A stretch of 64,000 bases of DNA. It comes from Owenia fusiformis (Eukaryota > Annelida > Polychaeta > Sabellida > Oweniidae). Where the stretch lies: contig CAIIXF020000003.1 of the NCBI GenBank assembly GCA_903813345.2, forward strand, positions 13,654,931 to 13,718,930, written 5' to 3'. Position numbers and translations under genes: made by a program. The notes beneath the pieces are model-generated. The model searched no databases. It saw only the letters and a program-made list of their open reading frames with translations, and was not told where the DNA came from. Of this stretch, positions 37,701-49,700 are shown piece after piece; the first letter of the stretch is position 1; the number at the start of each line of letters is the position of its first letter.

Positions 37701-40700
37701 GTACCACATGCAAACAGAGTGTTTTGGGGCAACATTCAACTGAAGAATGATCATGCTGATGCATATGCTAGTGGCATCGTGTTGGATTACATCAGGGCAG
37801 TCATTGTGGACCAGCTACCATTGGCACAAAAATCAGCCAATCAGGCTAATGCAGAGCAAATGTGGGATGACCTTGGTACTGAGATTCGTGACTTGGACCT
37901 CCAACTCAAAATTTAGACACGTTACGCACTGCCCAGATTGAGGAATGGGGCCTTATTTCACTTCGAAAGGTCAGATGTTTCATTCTATGCTGGTCCCGTA
38001 GGGTTGATGCTCTTATTGCAGGAGAAAGAGGACATAACGCATATTAGTGCTATCATTGGATTGAGGACACTTCAATCTTCATGACCAGATGTTTATTTTG
38101 TTTGATCTGTTTTACATGACGATTTAGATCGGGGTGTTTTGAAAATGCAAAAAATTCTTAGCGTACCCCTGTTTAAATAACAGTAATTTTCTAAACTTAA
38201 ATGTGAATATTTTTTCTCTAAAATATGTTGATCTGTAGATGAAATATGTGGTTATGATTTGCCTAGAAAATAAATGTCTGAACCAACTCCAAATAAATGT
38301 TCTCTTACTCCAAACTTTGAATTCTGAGCTGCCAAATCTAATATTCCATATTTATGAGCAACAGTGTACATTAAGAAACCAAACAAAATACATTTCATTC
38401 ATGGACCACTAACTCACGCGTTTTATTCATGTCCCGACCAACACCTGGAAACAGAACATAAAACAGTTTCTCTTGTTGTTCAATGATACATTATATTGAC
38501 GTTTTTGCATCAGCACATTGGTGTTGTTGCATCATCGATAATAAACAGAGTGGTGTTGTTGCATCAATAGTGAGGAATTAAAACCGCGAATTTATCGCTT
38601 CTTGATGATGCTACATGTATACTAATGACAGTTTTTTTTAAAATATAGATCATGCGCTAACTGCATTTGTATGATTATTGAGCAACTCGTCCTAGAAATG
38701 GGTTTAAATTGGGAAAACAAAATATCGTACGAAAATCTATCACCGGAAGTCTGGCCATCTTGATGCAACAACACGGTGTTGTTGCATCACGATACCCCCC
38801 CCCCCAGTGAGTGTGCTGATGCTAAAACGCCCATGATAATGTGTCATTGAATAACAAGAGAAACTGTTAAGCCTATGTTCTGTTTACGTGTTAGTCGAGG
38901 TACATGAATAAAACGCATGAGTCAAAGGTCCATGCAAGGGACGCCTTTTGCTTGGTTTCTTAAAGACTGTATTTGTCTTAAAGTGTCTCACATATTCGAT
39001 CAAAATTTGCCATGCAAACATGTTAGTCTACTTTACTGGCCCCCCTTGCTGTAACAAGGAACCCAAAACACATTAAAACGTAAACATAAACCAATTAGTC
39101 ACTTCACTATGAAAGTGGGGGTGTTAGCAAATGTATATTAGCAGAATACGCTGTGTGCATGGACTAACACAATATCAGTGGTCATTTACTGTGTCAACTT
39201 AGTAACCCTTGCATATCGTGCTCACTCAAGTATTGAATAATATTTTTATGATCTAAATGTTTGTGGTTTATGAAAAAATGTGATATATTTTAGTTTGAAA
39301 TACATTAATTAATATATTCATTCAAACAGCACTAGAATGCGGGAAGAAAGAGCAATGGTGACAAAATGCAGACAGAATTTTCCGCAAGGGTTTCAAACAT
39401 TTCTGGACACAATCATACATGTGCTTCATGTGTATTGTTATTTTTAGTGCTGTATTTATAGATATAATTTCACGTATTAAAATCATATTTTCCAGCAATG
39501 ACTTCAAATCCGGAACCACATCCATATCACATTTTCTTCAATAACTCCAAACATGTGTAAACATTGACCATATGCATATAAATTCAGATTTCACGAGCTC
39601 TTTCCTATTCGAGTACCTCATACACCCCTGCATGGATTTGAGTTGGATTCGCCTTTTATACGTGAGCCGACACACTCGCAAACGCTGATTGGATAAAGAT
39701 TGCGAGAATCTTTAAACAACGTTAAAAATCGATATTTCTAATTTTGTTCCAACAAAAAAAAAACTCCTTAGTATTTACTATTAATATTTACTACATTTTC
39801 TAAATTAAATTAGTGTACCGCTCTCAATTTACCTTTTCGGACCGAAATCCCATTACTTTTGTATACCTTTATACTCAGTCGGGGAGAACAAATCCACAGA
39901 GAACAATACTTCTACGTATACATGTGCGCGCCGTGTAAGATTTTCACAAAACGTGTGACTTAACCTCCCTAATAAAGTCATTTACACGTTTTTGACAAAG
40001 ATGAAGCAATCATCCAATCAACATGCTGTCTAAAATGTTTTTCCGATAAGCTCACCGATGTCACAGTTAAACTGTTATAATTGTTATATTTTCATCAACA
40101 CTGGTAACGTACATTTACTCGTTTATCACTTTCAGTAGATAATCAGCAATATCATGTCATGTTTAACGAAAACAAAAGATATTTGTCCACCATTTTGAAT
40201 GGTACTAACTGGAGTCAGGGTCATCAAGCTATGGAACAGTGGTTTGTGAAATAGATTTGGTTACTGTAGCTTTCCATCTTAAGGCGATCGAACTATGTAA
40301 TGGAAGAACTTTCAGTACATTATGGTATTTAAAAGAAAATTTGTTTGAAGGGCAATCTGGACTGCAGTCGAAAGTAGTTTCATTGTTTCATAAAGTGCAC
40401 CTCTTAGCCGATCCTTCATCCTAGTGAAAACAGCAAAATCAAAGTTGTCTCATCTGGAGAGTATGTACCTTGGGGCAGCTTTGCCATCTATTTTGCCAGT
40501 TATTTGTGATGATTTCCTGCACAATATTAGCAGTGTGATCGGCTGCATTATCCTGATGGAAAAAATAGAGTTCGGCTGAATGGTTAAGTTTTAATCAACT
40601 CACCATAGCATTACGTTGTTGATTTTCTGGTCCACTGGTACATGATTGACTAACCCGATTTCAGAAATGTTCGTGAAAACAATGAACATCAATTTCCCTT

Positions 40701-43700
40701 CAGAACATTTGTAATAAGATAAAAACAAATTAAAAATAGGGATCCTTCATTTGCATACATTGATAGATTTCTGTAATGGTAAATTGTGTGACGTAAAAAA
40801 GTGCCCCGTCTACCCAAAAGTCAAGCTATCATAGTAACCCTTGTTTTTGACCAATCAAATTAGAGATGCTATTTTAAGAATCAATCAGAAAGTATTTTAT
40901 ACATTGTGTGAAACTTTTATGGGAAAATATAAAGAATCTTTGAAATGAGAGATTTTTCCGTGAACTTATTGAAGGACCTGGTACGTGTAAAAATCTTCGC
41001 CCGCTGGACGTGTATTTTGAATTCCTTGAGAAGAACGCAAATGGGTAATCTTTGGATTTAATTGTTTTCCTTTCAGTTTTCTTTCAAATAAATGGCATTG
41101 CGGCACATAGCAGGAAGTTTGTTTTATTGTAATCATAGTTATTATTCTTTGATCTTTACCTTCCAGTGTCCTCTTTGGAGAGTCAACTCTTAGTTGACCA
41201 TTATTTTATGGCCTTCATTTTAGCGCAATGAGGCGCGAGCACTTCAAACCAAAGTGGTGTGATTTATACGTAAAACCTCCCATCTAAGTCATCAAGAATC
41301 AGTTTCTGAATGCTAAGGTTCTCAGATGCCCCGGTGTTGCAGTATAGTAGTCGCATTTAAAAAGCTGTTCCTCCTGGGATTGATGGTCTACTGAAATTAT
41401 ACGATTAATTAATTAATAGTCTAGAAACGTCCACGGTAGGGTTTAACAATATGCCATAAATCAATGTTGTTGGATCATGGCTGAAATCTAGAGGAGTGTT
41501 TTTGCATCTTCGGTTTGGTGTTGTTGCATCAATAGTGAGGAACTAAAAACGTGGATTTATCGCTTCTTGGTGATGCCACATGTTGTACACTAATGACAGT
41601 TTTTTAAAATATAGATCGTGCGCTAACTGCATGTGTATGATTATTGATAAAATCGTCCAAGAATTGGTTTAAATCGGGAAAACAAAATATCTTACGAAAA
41701 TCTATCACCGGAAGGCTGACCACCGTGATGCAACAACACGGTGTTTTTGCATCACAATACCCCCAGCGAAAAATGTAAGCTACCAGGGACACGCTTGACA
41801 TAACTAAGCATTTAAATGTGTTAAAATTTACTATACATATTTAGATGGTTAGACAATATTTTCAAACTTCGGCTTGGGCCTTTCACTTTTTTATATTGCC
41901 TAACTGTTGTTTATTTCCTAGATATCATGTCGTGTTAGAGCCATTTTTACAAACGCTGACGGCAACCCAGATCTCAAAAATGCCTCGGGATCAGCATGGG
42001 AACAGAGTAATGCCATTTTCGTTGGAGTACACGTGATGGTAATAACTATTATATACATCTTCATTTTTACCACAGACATGTACATATTTGGAGACCCAAT
42101 ACTTGTATAATTCCGAATAAATACAAAAAAAGAAAAGTATCGCGTGATAAATTATGGCGATATTTTCTCGGCGGGAAATAGTTCTACATACCCTCTGGAA
42201 AAGTAATGTCTCACTGTGGTTTGATTCCCCTTTACTCATTAGTTAGTAATATTTTTTATAATTATTATTTTGCTATTATGTGCTGGCAAAAATCATAAAA
42301 TCTGTGAATTTAGCTATTAATTCTCTTAAAATTATCATATTTCTAAGCAGGTATCCAGAATCCATACCTCCTTCTTCCCCCTGCTATAACAAATTTGGAA
42401 GCGCCCGATTAAACTGAAACACGTGATCTAATTATGCGCAATGACTTATACATGATTTCTGTGGCAGTGTTGCGACAGCCAATCGGATTGCGAGTTCTTA
42501 ATTGGGGAAATGCTAACTGCTTATCGCAGGGGGTAAAAAGAAAAATTATATTCTGGATTTTGTAGCCCTGTGATCCAGAAGTACTCGAAGGCAAAAACAC
42601 TATAGACCCGTTAAGTATCTGTGGACTTAAATCCCATATTTGACGTTTTTATAAATTACCTATTATTTTGAAACGTTGCAGCCATGTGGTTCAGAATTGT
42701 TGATTGTTTCACAGCTAAAGGTAAATTGCTTAAATTTTTTTTTAAAATCCGTTCCTCATTCCAGGTTCAAAGTGTCCAAGTCCAAGTCCGAGACGAGATA
42801 TCAGCAAATAAATGTGCAAAAAGTAGCTGGTCTTTATTGTTCCAATTTCCTCCCATAGTTTTGTTATCATTTGATTTGATGCAGTTCGGCACTTGTATAT
42901 ATACAGGTAGAGTTACATTGATTATTCTGTCAAAATATTGCTTATTTGCTATAATTTGGACTCAAATTACGCTTAGTAAACAGAAATTTGAAATCATAAG
43001 TGGAATTTGATTGAACAATAATACACATCAATCTGAAATTTTTGACAGAAATTCATGTTTTGTTACTACTCATTTCTGTTGCGTTGTTCTAGACAGAGGC
43101 TCTAACATCAAGATTATTGTACTACCCATACCCGTATAAACTCAGATCATTATTACATAATTTATATAAATCATTGATGAATTTATTAATTATAATTATT
43201 AATTAATCTGGATGAACAAGTTGTAACAACTTACTTGGAAGGAAGGCACATTAAGTGCTGCATGAGCAAATTGCGCCGCGGGCAGTTCAAAAATGCAGTC
43301 ATAATTGCCTTATAGCTAGTTATTAGACGAATTATCAGTTCGGACTGACCTTTAACAATCCATTCGTGACAGAGTCAAAAATCTTTTATGTCAAATACAT
43401 TTAAAGCTCGTGTCAAGCCATTATTAAATCACAATATAGATTTGTTTCATTAAGTGTGTTAACACTATTTTCAGAATAGATATAGGAAGATCTGAAGCAA
43501 CGTAACTGAAGATTTGAGACAATTGGTACATTAATAAGGGTATGGCTCAATTAGAGCACATTGAGACATTAATTTCTTTCCAGAGGGTGAAGTTTGGCTG
43601 TGACCAACGAACGATTATTTTGAATATGGTTGTTCTTCTGTATAAAATGCCTTCTTGTTTTTATTATCTGCTAAATAACGATATTCTCACCGTATGTTGT

Positions 43701-46700
43701 AGATGGAAAGTGGGCCTCTGATAGCTGGGGAAATAACGTCTGTAAAATTAACATTTAACGTTACGATCCCAATAGTTTGTAACTTTTATCCATACTGCAA
43801 GGTTTCCGTTTTCCTTGGGTTTGAACAAAGGATAATTCCTGCATTAGGATGTAGTGCAGTTGATGAACTAGCATCCACAAGTTGTAATGTCATATTTTAC
43901 CCTGAGTCAGCGCGAACGATTGAAAAAGAAATTAACATTGAAGTCAAAGCATCATCTCTGCACAGTTATGAAAGTTTGTATCACCTTCGCGTGTTTACAG
44001 GGGAGATAGACGACCCGAAGATTTGGCACAATTATAAAATTGCAGAAATACCTGTAAGTATGAATTGAAGGTGGGAAGAAATGGGTGACGATACTTATAA
44101 GGACTTAGTGAAACATTAACGGCTAGTCGCCCAAAGTAGTGAAGACACCAGAGAATGTAGACCAAAATTATTATAGTTATATACTGAAAAACAATTGTTA
44201 CATTTAATACAATCGATCCAATTGCAGCTTCGAGTGAATCATCCAAATGGTCGTATTGAAGGATCGACCGACTGTAAAAGTATCAACGATCCCCACATGA
44301 CAACATTTGATGGCAAGTACGTATTGAAACTCAAAGATATTAAGATGAGTCACATCAAATATCAATTGGTAGATTTTAGTGTATCATATATTGATAAATG
44401 GAAATAATTGTGTTTCTTGTCTGTTTATTATATTAGAATCATAAAAAAGGCCTCGATTTTATGATTTATGACGTATTTATGACCTCTAATTTCATTCTAT
44501 TTATATATGACCGAAAATTCTATATTACCTGGTCATTGTTAAAAGACCGAAATCGCATATTGATTGAGGTCTTTTGCAATGGCCAGAATAAAATTTGAGG
44601 TCATACATAAATCATAAAATCGAGGTCTTTGTTGCGATTATGACGTCACGTATCACATTAGAATCAAGAATAAATCACAGAAAGAACGAAACGGATTGCA
44701 CTCTTCTTTCGTGACCATAGGCAGAAATTGGTTAATAGATTGTCAAATGTTTTTCGGGAAACTAGTTCTACTCGTAGATATAACTTCTATTTTCTTTGAA
44801 TTTTAGCGGCCATGTATTCTCCAATATAGACCAGTTAATCAATTGTTATAGCTATTGTGACGTCACGTATCATATTAGAATACGCCATAAATCATATATT
44901 TGACATAAATCATAAAATCGAGGTCTTTATTCCTTAAGTATTACATACCTAGCGAAGCATTTGTATGGAAGTCAATGGGAAAGTTAGCGAGCTATATCCA
45001 CCGATATTGCCCGATTACCCCGATATAGCCCGCTTACCTCGTTTTGATATTAGATTTCTTTAATAACCATGATAATATCATGACGTCACGTCATTGATAC
45101 AAAGTAACCATGGGAACAAAGGCATGTAATACATCAGTTATGTCACTATGACGTGAAATATGCCTTCGTTCTTGCCCAAATATAGAGCCTCCCAAGGTCG
45201 GCCTATATTGGGAGAACTCAGGCATATTTCACGTCATAGTGACATAACCTCTAAATATTACTCTGTATATTAATCTCAGCTATTACCACAACTACGAAGA
45301 GGGTGTGTTTCTCATGTACAGAAATACCGAGTTAGATTACAAGGTAGTGTATAAAATGATTTTTTACAAATACTAGAGCATAGTCAATAATTGATTCAGA
45401 AGTGAATTAAAGTAATACGTATAATTTACTCAGAAAGTATAAATTTAGAAGATCGAGACATTTGGGTCCGTGTCTTCTTATCGCCGGTGTTATTGACCCT
45501 TGTAAAAAGATGGATTAATGCGGCGGCTAAACCTCGAGCCGGCGCTAATAACCCAGATGCGAGTAGAAATAATCTTGATTTACGTCATTAAAAATTCAAA
45601 ACTCAGTCAAAGTAATATCATATTTAAAATCTACATGTAAAATTACATCTAGAAATGTGGTTTTAAAAAGTGTTTATCAACTTTGAAAAAATAATTTTCT
45701 TTGAAAATGTGACTTCTAGCTCGGGGAGATTCCCCATAGACCCCATTCTATAAAATCACAAAAAATGAAATATCTTTTCTTTTAGTGGACAGATAATATT
45801 TTGCTTTACTGGACATATTTTCATTAGTATAAGTATCAGACACATAAGGGTTATATTAAAATTAAGCCACTTAAATTGATAATATTCAAGTTTAAGGGTT
45901 CCCAGAGTTTAAAGATGACAGACATAATTACCTCTCTTGCTTACCACCTTCGTTCGTTCGAATTTTCATCGGCTAGTTATCAAATACTGCACTTCGATGG
46001 GATGTTTTAATTGATATAGGCATATTCCGTACACCTTTCTTTATCTTGATGTGAAATGAGAAACTATGATATTGGTTAACACGCCAGAAATGAACATAAT
46101 ATTATTCGAAGCGTATTTCGTAAATTTTGAAACCGCCATTGATGACGTCATTTGTTTGTCGACTTTTGACCAATCAGCGACGATGTCATCTCGATACAGA
46201 TTTACATTATAAGCGTATGTCATCTTTGAACCCTGGTGTTTCTCCCCCTCTAGCAACACTGTAATCGCTGTTGTTATAATGTGCGTGCGCACTGTGATCA
46301 TGCCTTCATAATAATCTACAATCGATTGGCCATGGCGGGAAACTGTCAAGATGATCTTGATTTTGATGAATTTCAGACGATGTATATTTTAAAACGATGA
46401 AATAACCTTGGTTGCCCGTCTTGGCCCACGGCCCTTCTTACCCCCCCCCCTTAACACTAGCATTTTGGATTTGGATCTGAATATCTCGTCTTTGCCTCTA
46501 TTTTATCATATAGGATGTATAGCAGTTTTACTTTCTCAATATGCTTCAACTGTGAAAACAATCCCGATTTTTTGATTACACCAAGAAAATCGAATACAGC
46601 GACAGCATTTTCACGGTTATTTGAGGCTATTGGCGCATGAGTGTATAGTTGTACAACCGGTGTTAGAATGCATAAACAAGAAGGGGGGGGGGGGGGCGCA

Positions 46701-49700
46701 GAGCTTTAGGGTATATAATTACCATATAATTACGTCTCTTGCCAGAGGGGGAGAAACACTAGGGTTCAAAGATGACATACGCTATAATGTAAATCTGTAT
46801 TGAGATGACATCGTCGCTGATTGGTCAAAAGTCGACAAACAAATGACGTCATCAATGGCGGTTTCAAAATTTTCGAAATACGCTTCGAATAATATTATGT
46901 TCATTTCTGGCGTGTTAACCAATATCATAGCTTCTCATTTCACGTCAAGATAAGGAAAGGTGCACGGAATATGCCTACATGTATGTCAGTGAAAACATTC
47001 CATCGAACTGTAATATTTGATAACTAGCCGATGAAAATTCGAACGAACGAAGGTGGTAAGCAAGAGAGGTAACTATGTCTGTCATCTTTAAACTCTGGGA
47101 CTTTCCCTCCTCTTGTCTCTTGCGTACCACCTCCGGTTGTGCAACTTCTCACCAGTTGGGTTGGAAAATAACGCGTTGTTGTGATGTTTATATCCATGTA
47201 AGCATATTCATTTCACATTTCTTTATCTTGATCCAAAATAACAAGCTATCATCAATCAAAACGCCGAAATCAAAAGTACGAAAATATTATTCGAATGTTT
47301 CGGGAATTTTGAAACCGCCATTGTCTGTCTGTCGATTTGACCAATTATTACGATATGTCTTCTCAATGTCGATTTGACCAATTAGGACGATATGTCTTCT
47401 CAATACAGATTTACATGTTGGACATGTGTCTCCTTTGCACCCTTTGGTTATTTCCCCCCTGTATATATACCATCAACATAATTGATATCGCCGTTCTTCT
47501 GAACGCCGGCGTTACGTAACACCGCGATAATAGTTATAGCTGCTCAGCAAGGTCAATTTTGCCAATTTCTCTCTTAATTCAAGTGCCTTAGTATAGTCAG
47601 TAATCATAATATATAAATTTAGCTATGTGGCACATCTCATGTACAAGTGAGGTCGATATTATAGCATTATAAACATTTCGTTTCTTCCCTGTTGAAATTC
47701 AAGCGAAAGTACATCACCAAAATTATATCTTGTCATGTCGCACAAATTCAATGTTATATTTCGAATTTTCAACCAGGAAGTCTCACTGTAAATTCCAAGG
47801 TTAAGTTAAGGTCGTTACCATGCCTAGCTAATGTTTTTCCAAGCAAACGTCCTTATCTCCCATCTTTTACACGGCTTATACATGAAAACTATCTTCTATA
47901 ACTAAATAAAAAATATATATATATTAAGTTTAAAACAATCTAGCGGAAATAATGAAGATAATCGGGAAAATCCTATTCATTGAGAAAATTAGCTAAGGGG
48001 CTTCTTTTGGGATGTCTAAAATTTAGACATTTAAAATGGTTAACATAGTTTTAAAATATTGTTTGTTCATTCTACTGTTCTGAACTGTATGCTCTCCAAT
48101 AATAATTCACTTTCCAAGCGTAAGCATATGCTATAACTTCATTATTATCTTTAAACTGTTTACAATTTCACCGTCGATAAATCAACATCACTTTTATAAT
48201 CAACAACTTTTTATATGAAATCTAAAAATCTAGAATTCGTTACGCCTACTAGTTTTCAGGCGAACCGTTTTTTGAGATTGATCTCGTATTTCAGAGATGT
48301 CTCTTGGTATGAGAACATTGCATTTTTTGCTTGAAAACGTTTCGGCAAAGTCTTATGCTACGATGCGTATTTGGGCAAACCGTTTCATGGATAGGTTTAA
48401 AGGTTTTTATTATCAAAATAATCAAAACATGTGTTAACATTCTCAGCCAGGGCAGTGGCAATACATTATTGGCCCTATTGCACTGTGGCTAGTCGATCTA
48501 TGTGGATGCAGTCATTTATATGCAATGTATCGTGGGTGCTCGCGTACATTGTAGGGAATGGGATCATTGCAAAAATATGACAGCAAATCGAGGTTTGTGA
48601 TCTCAGAGTTTCTAACATTGTGCCTTGAAATCTTGCATACATATTCAATATACCTAGTATGACAATGTGTGAAAGTTGCAGCCACCATATTCCTGTTCTG
48701 GGAAGATATTAGAAAAACATTTTGTAAACGTCAACATATATGTATAAAATGGATGGCACTATGTATCATTTGGATTCAGAACGGTAACAAATGGATGGTA
48801 TAATAAATTATACTTTTATCATGATGATTTATTTAATGATGGACAACTGGCCAGATTTTCTTTGTATCCATTGTTTGGATAAACATTCCCCATTCAGTAA
48901 AGTAATTAGCAACCCCATTACAAGACACCCCCATGAAAAATTGAAAATACTCAATGTAAACCCATCAACTGGAAAATGCCATTACAAAACTATGGTTTTA
49001 TCCCTTATACTGTTAATTTGAAAAACGGGTCCATAACATGTAATGATGACAATGCAAATGTTGAAATTAGGTACGCCAATGAAGTGAATTCAGAGCAAAA
49101 GACCCATCAACCCACTTGAATACCCACAAATCAAGTTTCATAGCCTTGCCCAAGTCGGTCTCTTTTACTCATTTTGATTTCTAGGTAAAATTTGACCAAT
49201 CAACGACGGCCCTACATTGCCTGACTAGGTCTTAGTGCATTTCCAGTTTTTACAGTTTGCATTTTACAGTTTGCTTTTCTTGTTGGGTTTCCAAAAAGTT
49301 TTTAGTCACCCTTCCCTTTTGGCATTTGTGCTTATATATCCATCACAAATTCAGTTTTGAAAAATTGAATTGCATGATTTCATTTATACGTCGAGTATTT
49401 ATGACCGCTTACATTCCAATGTACATTTAATAACATAATATATTGTAACTCTCAAGAAACACTAGCTCGATTAGATCATTGAATTTCAAGTTTTAGACTG
49501 GTAGTTTGCTTTTTTATGCAGGTCAACCTGATAACGTTTTGATTGGTCAATCAGCCTGAGGTCACGCGTCGTGTCCATGTCCATATTGTCAATCAATATA
49601 TATGGTTTCGCGATACCATTAGGTAGCCTAGGTATTATGGGAATCTCAGAACTGCTGAATAACTTAGCATAATATGAGCGATGATGCATTGGATTGTACA

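Larger units (their letters stand above)
36071..40245. mobile_element. 4.2-kb TIR element carrying a nested Tc1-like transposon
   Basis: The left end (36071-36128) starts AAACCACTGTTCCATAGCTT; the right end (40188-40245) is its reverse complement over about 57 bp with one mismatch. It includes the motif CAGTTAGTATCATTCAA. The element contains the Tc1-like transposon (36719-38366) and an R2 copy. A smaller relative with the same subterminal motif lies at 51252-51872. Confidence 0.65.

Noticed and set aside
42765-42905. Open stretch after CCAG reading VQSVQVQVRDEISANKCAKS
   Set aside because: It fits phase 0 after gene A exon 8, but its only good donor (ACAG|GTAGAG) leaves phase 1, which breaks the frame into exon 9. 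Exons 8 and 9 join in phase without it and match the VWDE layout.
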